Part shown: in pieces, positions 23,850-32,777 of the stretch | How positions within the stretch are numbered: the stretch's first letter is position 1 | Layout of the letters: every line of letters starts with the position of its first letter | Source of the DNA: UMGS755 sp045590535 | GTDB taxonomy: Bacteria > Bacillota > Clostridia > UBA1381 > UBA9506 | Direction: 5' to 3' | Assembly: GCA_045590535.1 (NCBI GenBank) | Contig: JAZNRE010000001.1 | Coordinates: forward strand, 1-47,569 | Length of the DNA: 47,569 bases | Notes under the pieces: model-generated | What the model was told of the DNA's origin: nothing | Databases searched by the model: none | What the model saw: the letters and a program-made list of their open reading frames with translations, nothing else | Made by a program: the position numbers and the translations under genes

Positions 23850-24482
23850 ATGATTATTGATACAATTGTGGTCGGTTCAATTGAAGAAAACTGTTATTTG
23901 ATTGGCGAGTCTGAGGCGATGATTGTTATTGACCCGGGGGATGAAGCCGAAAAAATTATTAACCACATTAACAAAAAAGGCTACAAGGTGCGCTATGTTG
24001 TGCTGACACACTGCCATTATGACCATGTGGGTGCTGTACACGATGTTTTAGAAGCTACCGGTGCAGAACTTTTAATCGGTGCAGCAGAAAAAGAGAATTA
24101 CTTTGACCGGCATGTAAGTTTTTGCGGCTATTTCAGCCCCAAGCCGATTTTGGATGAGCCGGACAGATTGTTAGAAGACGGTGACACTTTCACCGCCGGA
24201 AGGCACACTTTTAAGGTTATCACAACACCGGGGCATACCAGCGGCTCTCTGTGTTTACTGTGTGACGATGTCTTAATTTCAGGTGACACTTTATTTTATC
24301 TTTCCATCGGACGGGCCGATTTTCCCACAGGCGACCTGAAAACGCTGGTTAAAAGCATTAAAGAAAAGCTATTTATCTTGCCGGATTCGGTCGTGGTTTA
24401 TCCCGGTCATGGTCCTAAAACAACCATAGGCTATGAAAAACAGCACAACGAAGTATATCTATGGGAAAAGCATTGCAATTAA
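23850..24482 (+). CDS. MBL-fold metallo-hydrolase (glyoxalase II-like)
   Basis: 210 residues. The metal motif THCHYDHVG lies at about residue 53, then TPGHTSGSLCLL, ISGDTLF and VYPGHGPKTTIG, which give the two-zinc site of small YcbL/GloB-type hydrolases. The substrate is uncertain, probably a thioester. ATG 23850 follows GAAAGGAAAAAGC. Placement directly after relA is common in Clostridia. Confidence 0.88.
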   Translation: MIIDTIVVGSIEENCYLIGESEAMIVIDPGDEAEKIINHINKKGYKVRYVVLTHCHYDHVGAVHDVLEATGAELLIGAAEKENYFDRHVSFCGYFSPKPILDEPDRLLEDGDTFTAGRHTFKVITTPGHTSGSLCLLCDDVLISGDTLFYLSIGRADFPTGDLKTLVKSIKEKLFILPDSVVVYPGHGPKTTIGYEKQHNEVYLWEKHCN

Positions 24483-24516
24483 AATGATTATTTCATAAAG
24501 CAGGAGGTTTTACACA

Positions 24517-24969
24517 ATGAAATGTCCCTATTGCGAATTTGAAGAAAGCAAAGTTATCGACTCAAGACCTACCGACGAAAACGAAGCCATTCGCCGTCGT
24601 AGAGAATGCTTATCTTGCGGCAAACGCTTTACCACCTATGAAAAGGTGGAAAACATTCCTTTGATGGTGATTAAAAAAGACGGCTCCCGGCAGATGTTTG
24701 ACAGCCAAAAGCTTCTTAACGGCATTATGCGTGCTTGTGAAAAAAGACCGGTTTCAGCGGATGATATGGAACGGGTGGTTTATGAAATTGAAACCGCAGC
24801 TCAAAACTTAATGGAACGGGAAATCAAAAGCGATACCTTGGGCGAAATGGTGATGGACAAGCTTCGGGATTTAGACGGTGTTGCGTATGTTCGTTTTGCC
24901 TCTGTTTATCGTGAATTCCGTGATTTAAACACCTTTGTTGAAGAAGTGAACAAACTTTTAAAGAAATAA
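24517..24969 (+). CDS. nrdR: Transcriptional repressor NrdR
   Basis: 150 residues, standard length. Represses ribonucleotide reductase genes when dATP is high. The N-terminal zinc ribbon has CPYC and CLSCGKRFTTYE with the RRRREC linker; the ATP-cone domain follows (VIKKDGSRQMFDSQKL). Ribosome site AGGAGG. No reductase gene lies in this window. Confidence 0.96.
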   Translation: MKCPYCEFEESKVIDSRPTDENEAIRRRRECLSCGKRFTTYEKVENIPLMVIKKDGSRQMFDSQKLLNGIMRACEKRPVSADDMERVVYEIETAAQNLMEREIKSDTLGEMVMDKLRDLDGVAYVRFASVYREFRDLNTFVEEVNKLLKK

Positions 24970-24982
24970 AACGGAGAATGCT

Positions 24983-25648
24983 ATGTTTGGAATTAGTCAG
25001 GATTGGGAAACGGTTTTAGAAAAGGAATTTTCTGCCCCATATTTTGCAGAACTCTGGAAACAGGTGGAAGAAGAGTATGAAAAGGGGCCGGTTTATCCTG
25101 CAAAAGAAAATATTTTTAACGCGCTTTGCTATACGCCTTATCATGAGGTTAAAATCTTGTTGTTGGGGCAGGATCCATACCACGGCTATGGCCAGGCACA
25201 TGGCCTTGCTTTTTCCGTTCAGCCCGGCGTGGCGTTGCCGCCGTCACTCCAAAATATGTATAAAGAGCTTGTGAATGATGTGGGTATTCAAATGCCCCAA
25301 ACTGGTTGTTTGATTCCTTGGGCAGAGCAGGGGGTTATGCTTTTAAACACGGTTTTAACCGTGCGGGAGTCAGAGCCCAATTCACACAAAAAAATGGGTT
25401 GGATTCAGTTTACCGACAGCGTTATTTCAGCTTTGAATGAGCGAAAAGACCCCGTCATATTTTTGTTATGGGGCGCTAATGCGAAAGAAAAACTGCCCCT
25501 CATTACCAATCCGCAGCATTTTGTTTTATCGGCGCCGCATCCCAGCCCATTGTCAGCCACCCGGGGCTTTTTCGGTTGTCGGCATTTCAGCAAAGCCAAC
25601 GAAATTTTAAAGCGGCAGGGTAAAGAGCCTATTTGTTGGCAGCTGTAA
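24983..25648 (+). CDS. ung: Uracil-DNA glycosylase
   Basis: 221 residues, family length. Removes uracil from DNA. Motif A LLGQDPYHG (about residue 58-66, catalytic Asp) and motif B HPSPLSATRGFFG (about 189) are intact, and LLWGANAKEK forms the core strand. Start ATG follows CGGAGA, 13 bp after nrdR. Confidence 0.97.
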   Translation: MFGISQDWETVLEKEFSAPYFAELWKQVEEEYEKGPVYPAKENIFNALCYTPYHEVKILLLGQDPYHGYGQAHGLAFSVQPGVALPPSLQNMYKELVNDVGIQMPQTGCLIPWAEQGVMLLNTVLTVRESEPNSHKKMGWIQFTDSVISALNERKDPVIFLLWGANAKEKLPLITNPQHFVLSAPHPSPLSATRGFFGCRHFSKANEILKRQGKEPICWQL

Positions 25649-25674
25649 ATTTACATGTGAAAGGTTTAATTTTA

Positions 25675-26523
25675 ATGGATTACATTATTTTTGACTTAGA
25701 ATGGTCCAGAAACATAAGAAAAGTCATTCCCGGTTGCCCGGATGAAATCATTCAGATCGGCGCCGTTAAATATGACAAAAATTTACAATATAAAGGCAGC
25801 TTTAACCGTTTTATTAAGCCCGGTGTTTATGACCGGATTGATAATCGTGTTGCACAAATAACCGGCATCACAAAAGAACATCTTTTGCGGTTTGGCATTC
25901 CTTTTATGCAAGCTTTTCGCGAGTTTAAAGCCTTTGTGGGCCACGATGCCGTGCTTATGTCCTGGGGTGTACAGGATATACAAATCCTACGGACTAATGC
26001 GCAATATTACAATAAAAATGTTAAGCTTTCCTTTATGGAACGGTTTTCGGATTTGCAAAGATATGCAGCTAAACGCTTAAACACAGATGAAAAGCAACAA
26101 ATGGGGCTTAAGACAGCTGCTGACTTGTGCCAGATATCCTACGAACCGGAAACCCTGCACGATGCCCATGTGGACGCTGAAATTTCGGGCAAGGTTTTTG
26201 CCAATATTTTTGATAAAAAATCATTTACCGAAACAGTTTATAATGTGTTAGAAGACCATAAACCTGTACCCAAAACCGTGAAAATAGATAAAACACAGTT
26301 TGCTTTGGCCTGTCCTGAATGCGGCAAACTGTTAAAAAATAAAAGTGGATGGTTTCGCAACGCAGGCGGCACACAATTTTTTGCCTTTTTGTATTGTAAA
26401 AAATGCAAGCGGGATGTTTTGGCGAGTGTTGAACTTTTCCGCAGCAAAGGGGCGCGGATTCATTATAAAAGAAGAGTGCGATTTGTTGATAAAATAAAAG
26501 ATATCAGCAAAATGAGCGAATAA
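25675..26523 (+). CDS. DnaQ-like 3'-5' exonuclease with C-terminal zinc ribbon
   Basis: 282 residues from ATG 25675 (GAAAGG upstream); a longer frame would overlap ung. DEDDh exonuclease motifs: IIFDLEWSRN (first Asp/Glu pair), HDAVLMSWGVQDIQIL and HDAHVDAEISGKVF. Residues about 205-250 add a CPEC...CKKC zinc ribbon and a basic tail. Members of this group (KapD-like or sporulation-inhibitor-like exonucleases) degrade DNA or RNA ends; the exact substrate is unknown. Confidence 0.82.
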   Translation: MDYIIFDLEWSRNIRKVIPGCPDEIIQIGAVKYDKNLQYKGSFNRFIKPGVYDRIDNRVAQITGITKEHLLRFGIPFMQAFREFKAFVGHDAVLMSWGVQDIQILRTNAQYYNKNVKLSFMERFSDLQRYAAKRLNTDEKQQMGLKTAADLCQISYEPETLHDAHVDAEISGKVFANIFDKKSFTETVYNVLEDHKPVPKTVKIDKTQFALACPECGKLLKNKSGWFRNAGGTQFFAFLYCKKCKRDVLASVELFRSKGARIHYKRRVRFVDKIKDISKMSE

Positions 26524-26548
26524 CTTTTTGTTTATAAAACAGAAAGAT

Positions 26549-26574
26549 AAAGCGGTGGCAGTTGCCACCGCTTT
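26549..26574. terminator. Intrinsic terminator
   Basis: AAAGCGGTGGCA-GT-TGCCACCGCTTT, a perfect 12-bp stem with A/T flanks, between the exonuclease gene and the convergent DUF1540 gene. Confidence 0.93.
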
Positions 26575-26581
26575 CATTTTG

Positions 26582-26746
26582 TTACGCTTTTTTCTTAAAG
26601 GATTTACAGTCTGTGCACTGCTCATCGGTAGGGTTGTTTTCGTGAGTGCCCACAGTGATTGAATCCAGTGTGCAATACTGTTCTGAACAATCGTTATAAC
26701 TGCATTCCTGCACGGTGCATTTAATAGTTTGTTTACCTGTTTTCAT
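26582..26746 (-). CDS. DUF1540 cysteine-rich small protein
   Basis: 54 residues from the ATG at 26746 (GGAGTTC upstream). Six Cys in a DUF1540-type pattern (KCTVQECSYN, SEQYCTLDSITVG, EQCTDCKSF) suggest a metal- or disulfide-stabilised fold. Such proteins are common in spore-forming Clostridia; the function is unknown. Confidence 0.85.
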   Translation of the reverse strand: MKTGKQTIKCTVQECSYNDCSEQYCTLDSITVGTHENNPTDEQCTDCKSFKKKA

Positions 26747-26836
26747 AATATGAACTCCTTCCATATTGGCTTTCATCTGATGTCTTTCTGTCCACAAATA
26801 GTTTAACCAAATTTTTAAATTAAATTCAAAAAAATT

Positions 26837-27964
26837 TTAATGATTTAAAATATAATAAAGGGCATCCAAGGCAAAGTCAACCTCTTTTATTGTGTTAAAA
26901 TATCCAAAACTGAATCGAATACAGCCGGTGTCTAATGTGCCTAACGCTTTATGGGCTAAAGCTGCGCAGTGCAAACCGCTTCGTGTGGCGATGCCAAATT
27001 CTTTGTTTAAACGGTCGCTGACTTCCACACAATCCATGCCATCAATATTTAAGGCAACCGCATTGATGCCGGTAGCATTGCCATATACGGTGATTTTCGG
27101 CATGTTTAAAACACCTTCACAAAAACGGTTGCAAAGAGTTTTATCATGGTCAGAAATGGTGTTGATGCCTTCTTTTAAAATAAAATCGACTGCTGTACCC
27201 AGGCCAACAATAGCCGGTACATTTTGGGTGCCACTTTCCAGTCTGTCGGGCATTTCATCAGGCTGAGTGAAAAGCTCTGAGCTGCTGCCCGTACCGCCTT
27301 CTGTAATAGTTTGCAGTCGAACACCATCACGAACATATAGCCCGCCGCTTCCTTGGGGGCCGTAAAGGCTTTTGTGACCGGGGAAGGCCAGTAAGTCTAC
27401 ATCCTCGGCACAAATGGGAATAACGCCGGCGCTTTGGGCGGCATCCACCATAAAATAAGCACTACGCTGACGCACAAGTCGGCTGATAGAGACAATGTCA
27501 TAGACATTGCCGCAAACATTTGATGCATGGGTGCAAACAACCAGCTTTGTGTTCTGCCGCATGGCTTTGGCAAACTGTTCCGGCTCCAAGCTTCCGTCTT
27601 CCCTTGGTTTGACTGTTGTGCAGGTGATAAGTCCCTTTCGTTTTAATGCTTCAATGGGTCTTGCCACCGAGTTGTGTTCCATGCCGCTGATGACAACATG
27701 GTCGCCATAATTCAAAACACCTTTTATGCCTGCATTTAAGGCCTGTGTGGTATTTGGGAAAAATGCAAGCCGTTCCGGCGAGGATATTTGAAACAGCCGG
27801 CTGATTTTTTCTCTTGCTTCATATATCCTTTCAGCAGCTTGCACCGATGCATAGTGCCCTCCGCGTCCTGGGTTTGCGCTATGGTAACACATTGCTTCAT
27901 AAACCGACTTATAAACACAGGCAGGTTTAATAAACGATGTGGCTGCATAATCAAAATAAACCAT
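26837..27964 (-). CDS. Cysteine desulfurase family PLP aminotransferase (class V)
   Basis: 375 residues. The start YFDYAATSFIKP, the site HNSVARP, the PLP-binding Lys in FPGHKSLYGPQGSGGLY (about residue 195) and the Cys loop ATRSGLHCAALAHKALG (about 330) place it in the NifS/SufS-like desulfurase family. It probably mobilises sulfur from cysteine. No suf or isc scaffold genes lie nearby, so the acceptor is unknown. GGAGGATTATAC precedes the ATG. Confidence 0.88.
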   Translation of the reverse strand: MVYFDYAATSFIKPACVYKSVYEAMCYHSANPGRGGHYASVQAAERIYEAREKISRLFQISSPERLAFFPNTTQALNAGIKGVLNYGDHVVISGMEHNSVARPIEALKRKGLITCTTVKPREDGSLEPEQFAKAMRQNTKLVVCTHASNVCGNVYDIVSISRLVRQRSAYFMVDAAQSAGVIPICAEDVDLLAFPGHKSLYGPQGSGGLYVRDGVRLQTITEGGTGSSSELFTQPDEMPDRLESGTQNVPAIVGLGTAVDFILKEGINTISDHDKTLCNRFCEGVLNMPKITVYGNATGINAVALNIDGMDCVEVSDRLNKEFGIATRSGLHCAALAHKALGTLDTGCIRFSFGYFNTIKEVDFALDALYYILNH

Positions 27965-28017
27965 GTATAATCCTCCTTTTTAATGCATTATATGAAAAAA
28001 AGAGAAGCTGGGTGATT

Positions 28018-28046
28018 GTCATGTTTTTAAAGATGCATCATATACT
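28018..28046 (+). promoter_or_regulatory. Sigma-E-like promoter of the small-protein cluster
   Basis: GTCATGTT (28018-28025) matches the sigma-E -35 in seven of eight bases; 13 bp later CATATACT (28039-28046) matches the -10 CATACAMT in seven of eight. The start codon is 34 bp downstream. As a sigma-A reading, TTGTCA/TATACT has an unfavourable 19-bp spacer. Confidence 0.45.
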
Positions 28047-28079
28047 GGTAGGGGAGCAAAACAGAAAGGAGGACTGTTT

Positions 28080-28331
28080 ATGAATGATAAAAAAATAGCA
28101 CAAAAAATTAACAGTCTGTTTAATCAATTAAGTGACAATCAAAAAAATACTTTGTCAAATTTATTGAAAGACGAAGATAGCATGAAAAAAGCTCTGCAGC
28201 AGGTGGATGCACAAAAAATTAAGCAGGCTGCAAAGAAAATGAATCTAGACGGAATTGAACAGGTTGAAGATATGGTAGAAAATTTAAAGAAAAACCCTGA
28301 TTTGATTCATGAAATAAAACCAAAACAATAG
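28080..28331 (+). CDS. Small helical protein of unknown function
   Basis: 83 residues, almost all helix-forming and lysine-rich (KKALQQVDAQKIKQAAKKMN), no membrane span. The family is not recognised. AAAGGAGGA precedes the ATG and the gene ends in TAG. It heads a three-gene run with 17- and 39-bp gaps behind a sigma-E-like promoter, so a sporulation role is a fair guess. Confidence 0.6.
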   Translation: MNDKKIAQKINSLFNQLSDNQKNTLSNLLKDEDSMKKALQQVDAQKIKQAAKKMNLDGIEQVEDMVENLKKNPDLIHEIKPKQ

Positions 28332-28348
28332 AAAGGTTGGAATAAGCC

Positions 28349-28717
28349 ATGGCAGAGGACGGTAGCAAGCTTTTAGAAAACATCATGGGAATGCTGGGCG
28401 ATAACCCCACAGAAAAGTTGGGTGAAATGCTTTCTGCGTTGACGGTCAATAACAGCGAAGAAAAAAAGGATGATAAAGAAGCAGAATCCCACGACGCTAT
28501 AGGTGCCTTTGACCCTTCCATGCTTTTAAAACTGCAAGGCTTAATGGGACAACTAAACAATCAAAATGAAGATGAACGAAGCGCCCTCCTTCACGCAATC
28601 AGGCCGTTTTTAAGTGAAGAGAGAAGACCGCAAATTGACCAAATGATTAAATTTCTTCGGTTATCGAGCCTGGCTAAAACCGCACAGGAAATGGATTTAT
28701 TTAAGGAACTGCTGTAA
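28349..28717 (+). CDS. Small helical protein of unknown function
   Basis: 122 residues, acidic in the middle (SEEKKDDKEAESHD) with helical ends; the C-terminal half (LLHAIRPFLSEERRPQIDQM) looks like a short helical repeat. No membrane span. Second gene of the small-protein run. GAAAGGTTGG precedes the ATG with ordinary spacing. Confidence 0.6.
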   Translation: MAEDGSKLLENIMGMLGDNPTEKLGEMLSALTVNNSEEKKDDKEAESHDAIGAFDPSMLLKLQGLMGQLNNQNEDERSALLHAIRPFLSEERRPQIDQMIKFLRLSSLAKTAQEMDLFKELL

Positions 28718-28756
28718 TGCATTCATATAAAGTTTACAGCGAAGGATGCGAAAAAT

Positions 28757-29104
28757 ATGGAAATGAAATATTATAACCCCAGCAATCAGTTTAAATCCCC
28801 TATAAAACGAGAGCCTAAACCATATCGTCCGCCAAGCTATTGCGAGCCGGAAATCATTGTGCCAAAACCGCCAAAAGAACAAACGCAAGATGCAAATGAA
28901 TTTGTTGAAGAAGCAATTGAAACCATGCCTTTTTGTGATAAAAAAACATTGCCGTTCAACGGTCTTATTAACAATCAGGATGACCTTCTGATTTTGGGTG
29001 TTCTTTTGGTTTTATTATTGAATAATTGTGACGATTATTTCATGTTGCTCATCTTGGGCTATTTGTTTTTATCGGGCAATAAAAAGCTTAATTGGAAATT
29101 ATAA
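28757..29104 (+). CDS. Small protein with leucine-rich hydrophobic tail
   Basis: 115 residues. The N-terminal half is proline- and lysine-rich (SPIKREPKPYRPPSYCEPEI), followed by a C-terminal Leu-rich pair of short hydrophobic segments (about 76-107, DDLLILGVLLVLLLNN and FMLLILGYLFLSG). Tails of this kind occur in proteins of spore-forming Clostridia. Function unknown; possibly sits on a membrane or in the spore coat region. Confidence 0.6.
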   Translation: MEMKYYNPSNQFKSPIKREPKPYRPPSYCEPEIIVPKPPKEQTQDANEFVEEAIETMPFCDKKTLPFNGLINNQDDLLILGVLLVLLLNNCDDYFMLLILGYLFLSGNKKLNWKL

Positions 29105-29143
29105 TTTAATTTTAAAAGAACCCCTCTATATAGGCGATAAACC

Positions 29144-29172
29144 TTGACAATAACCGCAAAAAATGGTATACT
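29144..29172 (+). promoter_or_regulatory. Sigma-A promoter of rsmE
   Basis: TTGACA (29144-29149), 17-bp spacer, TATACT (29167-29172), 30 bp before the rsmE start. Confidence 0.85.
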
Positions 29173-29201
29173 GACTACAATGAATTGTGGGAGTTATGCC
29201 T

Positions 29202-29939
29202 ATGTCAAAATTTTTTGTCAATAAAAATCAGATATCAAACGAGCATGCTGTCATCACAGGGGCCGATGTGAATCATCTCATTAAGGTTTTGCGTGCCAAT
29301 GTTGGTGATTCTCTCACAATTTGCGATGGAGAAGGGACAGACTACGAAGCCACCATCGCTTCTTTTACCCGCGACGAAATCCATGTGGATTTGGTGCGAT
29401 CTCTGCCTTGCCTTAATGAGCCGAAAACCAAGGTTACCTTATATCAAGGCTTACCCAAGCAAGGTAAAATGGAATGGATTATTGAAAAATGCACCGAAAT
29501 GGGAATTGACGCCATTGTGCCCGTGCAAATGAAACGCAGTGTTGTGCAGCTTTCAAGGGAACAAGCTGTCAAAAAGCTTGAACGGTGGCAAAAAACAGCC
29601 GAGGCTGCTGCCAAACAATGCAGCCGTGGCAAAATCCCCAAGGTGCACATGCCCATTAAACTTTCAGACCTTAAAAAAGGGCCTATTCCCGAGTTTTTGT
29701 TGCTACCTTATGAAAATGAGCGCTCTCAATCGGTGAAGCAGGCTTTAACAGGAAAAAAAGCCGATTCAGTCGGCATTTTTATTGGACCCGAAGGTGGATT
29801 TGCACCGGAAGAGGTGGCTTTTTTAGAATCGTTAGGTGCGCAAAGCGTAACATTAGGCCCCCGCATTTTGCGAACAGAAACAGCCGGATTGGTTGCTCTT
29901 TCTGTTTTGCTTTATGAGTGGGGCGATATGTCTTGTTAA
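29202..29939 (+). CDS. rsmE: 16S rRNA (uracil1498-N3)-methyltransferase RsmE
   Basis: 245 residues. N-terminal PUA-like domain (SKFFVNKNQIS, NHLIKVLRANVGDSLTICDG) and a SPOUT methyltransferase domain with the knot motifs FIGPEGGFAPEEV and TLGPRILRTETAGLVAL. Methylates U1498 of 16S rRNA. ATG 29202 lies 8 bp from GGGAG; the ATG at 29196 is too close. Confidence 0.95.
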   Translation: MSKFFVNKNQISNEHAVITGADVNHLIKVLRANVGDSLTICDGEGTDYEATIASFTRDEIHVDLVRSLPCLNEPKTKVTLYQGLPKQGKMEWIIEKCTEMGIDAIVPVQMKRSVVQLSREQAVKKLERWQKTAEAAAKQCSRGKIPKVHMPIKLSDLKKGPIPEFLLLPYENERSQSVKQALTGKKADSVGIFIGPEGGFAPEEVAFLESLGAQSVTLGPRILRTETAGLVALSVLLYEWGDMSC

Positions 29940-29993
29940 AAATTCACTGCCTCTTGCAGTGGTTAACATTTATACTTAGGAGCGTGTTTTATC

Positions 29994-30464
29994 ATGACAA
30001 AAGAACAAAAAGAAAAATTATCCAACCGTTTGGTGCTTAACTTTGGCATTCTGCTGGCTGCAGGTCTTGTTTTGCTTTATGTTAATTCCGCACTGCGCAA
30101 TGGCCTTAGAGCAGCACAAGTGACATGCAACGCACTATTTGTTGTAGGCATTATCAGTGCGCTTTTAGGCATTTTCCTCTTTGTTTGGGGTAAAGTGAAA
30201 AAAACAGCCGCTAAAAATTACAGCGCTATTTGTCTTGGTGTTTTCATTGGTTGTGCCATGATTTATTTTTCCGGTTTGAATCTGATTCCCAGTTACACAA
30301 AAACAGTTGCTGTTCTTTCGGTTTACATTGCTATGGCTGTATATTTCATTGTGCTTTCTATCGTTACATCCATTCAGCTTCGCAAACCCACCATTAAGTC
30401 AGAAGCAGAGCTTGCCGCCCGTGCCAAACAAATGGCCGGCAAAAAGAAGAAAAAAAGAAAGTAA
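29994..30464 (+). CDS. Four-span membrane protein of unknown function
   Basis: 156 residues with four hydrophobic segments (about 13-31, 43-64, 72-92, 101-124) and a very basic tail (KQMAGKKKKKRK). No family recognised. It lies between rsmE and glyA in one direction with short gaps (54 and 38 bp), so it is probably co-transcribed. Confidence 0.7.
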   Translation: MTKEQKEKLSNRLVLNFGILLAAGLVLLYVNSALRNGLRAAQVTCNALFVVGIISALLGIFLFVWGKVKKTAAKNYSAICLGVFIGCAMIYFSGLNLIPSYTKTVAVLSVYIAMAVYFIVLSIVTSIQLRKPTIKSEAELAARAKQMAGKKKKKRK

Positions 30465-30502
30465 TATAACTTTAAACAACAAAAGACAAAGGAGCTACAG
30501 AT

Positions 30503-31741
30503 ATGTTTTCGTTTGACGACATTAAAAATCAAGACCCGCAAATTGCCGAAGCGATTACCCTGGAAATCGGCAGACAAAACCAAAACATTGAATTGATTGC
30601 CTCTGAAAACTTTGTTTCACCGGCAGTTATGGCGGCCATGGGTTCTCCCTTGACCAATAAATATGCTGAAGGCTATCCCGGCAAGCGTTATTACGGCGGC
30701 TGTCAGTTTGTTGATGTTGCCGAAAGTATTGCCATTAACCGTGCCAAAGAACTCTTTGGCGCAGAGCATGCCAATGTGCAGGCTCACTCCGGCGCACAGG
30801 CTAATTTGGCTGTGTTCTTTGCCGCTTTAAAACCCGGGGATACCGTTTTGGGTATGAACTTATCCCATGGCGGTCATTTATCTCACGGAAATCCGGTTAA
30901 CATTTCGGGTAAATATTTTAACATCATTCCTTATGGTGTTACAGAAGACACCAACACCATTGACTATGAAGAAGTTCGCCGATTGGCAAAAGAGCATAAG
31001 CCGAAGCTGATTTTAGCTGGTGCCAGTGCATATCCTCGTGTGATTGATTTTGCTAAATTTGCTGAAATTGCAAAAGAAGTAGGGGCCTATTTCATGGTTG
31101 ATATGGCGCACATTGCCGGTCTTGTTGCTGCTGGTCTTCATCCCAATCCGGTTCCTTATGCCGACTTTGTAACAACCACCACACACAAAACTCTGCGTGG
31201 CCCCAGAGGGGGTTTGATTCTTTGCAAAGAAGAGCATGCAAAAATGATTGACAAGGCCATTTTCCCCGGTATTCAGGGTGGTCCTTTGATGCATGTGATT
31301 GCAGCCAAAGCTGTTTGCTTGGGTGAAGCTCTGCAAGATGATTTTAAGGCTTATCAAAAGCAGGTGGTAAACAATGCAAAAGCACTTTCTGAAGGCTTAA
31401 TGGCAGAAGGTTTAAATCTTGTTTCTGGTGGCACCGATAATCACCTGATGCTTGTGGATTTAACCAACATCGGCGTTACCGGCAAAGATGCTGAACACAT
31501 GCTGGATGAAGTGCACATCACCGTTAACAAAAACACTATTCCTTTTGAAACACAAAGTCCCTTCATCACCAGCGGCATTCGTATCGGTACACCGGCATCC
31601 ACAACTCGCGGTATGAAAGAGGCGGATATGGCCGAAATTGCAAAGCTGATTCATATGACCTTAACTGATTTTGAGGCAAAGAAAGACGAGGTTGCTGACC
31701 GCGTTGCAAACCTTTGCAGCAAATATCCTTTATACAGATAA
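30503..31741 (+). CDS. glyA: Serine hydroxymethyltransferase
   Basis: 412 residues, family length. Converts serine and tetrahydrofolate to glycine and methylene-tetrahydrofolate. Marks: IELIASENFVSPAVM, NKYAEGYPGKRYYGGC and the PLP Lys in TTTTHKTLRGPRGG (about residue 228). Ribosome site AAAGGAG. A terminator follows. Confidence 0.98.
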   Translation: MFSFDDIKNQDPQIAEAITLEIGRQNQNIELIASENFVSPAVMAAMGSPLTNKYAEGYPGKRYYGGCQFVDVAESIAINRAKELFGAEHANVQAHSGAQANLAVFFAALKPGDTVLGMNLSHGGHLSHGNPVNISGKYFNIIPYGVTEDTNTIDYEEVRRLAKEHKPKLILAGASAYPRVIDFAKFAEIAKEVGAYFMVDMAHIAGLVAAGLHPNPVPYADFVTTTTHKTLRGPRGGLILCKEEHAKMIDKAIFPGIQGGPLMHVIAAKAVCLGEALQDDFKAYQKQVVNNAKALSEGLMAEGLNLVSGGTDNHLMLVDLTNIGVTGKDAEHMLDEVHITVNKNTIPFETQSPFITSGIRIGTPASTTRGMKEADMAEIAKLIHMTLTDFEAKKDEVADRVANLCSKYPLYR

Positions 31742-31755
31742 TTTAAGGCACTAAA

Positions 31756-31797
31756 AAAGCGTTGTCTTAACTGTGATAACACAGAAGACAACGCTTT
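31756..31797. terminator. Intrinsic terminator after glyA
   Basis: AAAGCGTTGTCTT pairs with AAGACAACGCTTT over 13 bp with a 16-base loop, followed by a T-rich run; also usable by the convergent ydcF gene. Confidence 0.9.
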
Positions 31798-31810
31798 ATT
31801 TTTTTATCTA

Positions 31811-32566
31811 TTAAGCACCGCAAACCCAAAATTTAACAATAGCGCAGCACTCACGCAGATAATCGGGAATTACGGTTAATATGGCATTTTGAGCGTGGAA
31901 CCGAGCCGATATGATACCGACATTTTTTGCAATTCGTCCGGCACGAAACACATGAAAGCTGTTGGTAATATAGGCTGTTTTATAGGAAGTAGAGAACCTT
32001 TGGTCTAACAGTTCTTTGCTGAATTGAAAATTCTCAAAAGTAGAGGAGGCTTTGTCTTCACGAACAATCTTTTCAGGTGCAACACCACGGGAGACTAAAT
32101 AGCGTTCCATGGCTTCGGCCTCTGATATCAGCTCCTGCGGTCCTTGTCCGCCGGAAACCACAAGGAGAGCTTCCGGGTTCATTTTGTGATATTTTAGAGC
32201 AGCATCCAGCCGATAGGCCAGGGTTTGCGATACGGTTTCACCGTGAATGCCGGCGCCTAAAATAATAACCGCATCTTCTTTATAGGTAACGGTATCGTTT
32301 CTTCCTGAAACTGTGATTAAAGTGGTAATAAAAAGAAACGCCGCCGCACACAAAACCAAACACGCCCTCAAAACAGCTCCAAAACGATTGTTAAATAGAG
32401 GATGTATCCAGCGGTAAATCAGGGGATAAATAAGCAAAAATCCACCTAAAATTGTGGTTAAAAGCAATCCGAGATTATAGTTTGATACAAGCCACAGGTA
32501 ACCGGCGTTGCACAGAAGAATTAAACCGATGGTTATGAAAAGTATTTTAAAAAATTTTTTAATCAT
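31811..32566 (-). CDS. YdcF/SanA family (DUF218) membrane protein
   Basis: 251 residues. Three N-terminal membrane spans (about 6-28, 33-50, 66-86) are followed by a DUF218 domain: AVIILGAGIHGETVSQTLAYR, LLVVSGGQG, SEAEAMERYL, EDKASSTFENFQFSK and ITNSFHVFRA. Relatives (SanA, ElyC) affect envelope and peptidoglycan precursor metabolism. The catalytic function is not established. Confidence 0.88.
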   Translation of the reverse strand: MIKKFFKILFITIGLILLCNAGYLWLVSNYNLGLLLTTILGGFLLIYPLIYRWIHPLFNNRFGAVLRACLVLCAAAFLFITTLITVSGRNDTVTYKEDAVIILGAGIHGETVSQTLAYRLDAALKYHKMNPEALLVVSGGQGPQELISEAEAMERYLVSRGVAPEKIVREDKASSTFENFQFSKELLDQRFSTSYKTAYITNSFHVFRAGRIAKNVGIISARFHAQNAILTVIPDYLRECCAIVKFWVCGA

Positions 32567-32689
32567 ATGTATGTCCCAAATTATCCCTTTCTTGCTGTGT
32601 TATTGTAACATGAGTATAACACATAGTTTTATAAAATGCAATAAATAAGATTTTCTATGCATAAATTGCGCATATTTTTCCTTTCTCTA

Positions 32690-32730
32690 TTGCATTTAGT
32701 GGTATTTTGTGGTATACTATTGCAGTATAC
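32690..32730 (+). promoter_or_regulatory. Sigma-A promoter of the his genes with overlapping palindrome
   Basis: TTGCAT (32690), 17-bp spacer, TATACT (32713-32718). A GTATAC-N7-GTATAC pair (32712-32730) covers the -10 and start point and is a plausible repressor operator, for example for a histidine-responsive regulator. Operator function is inference. Confidence 0.55.
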
Positions 32731-32777
32731 ATCCCAATGTATAATTATTCATAAAACATTTAGAATGGAGTTTGACT

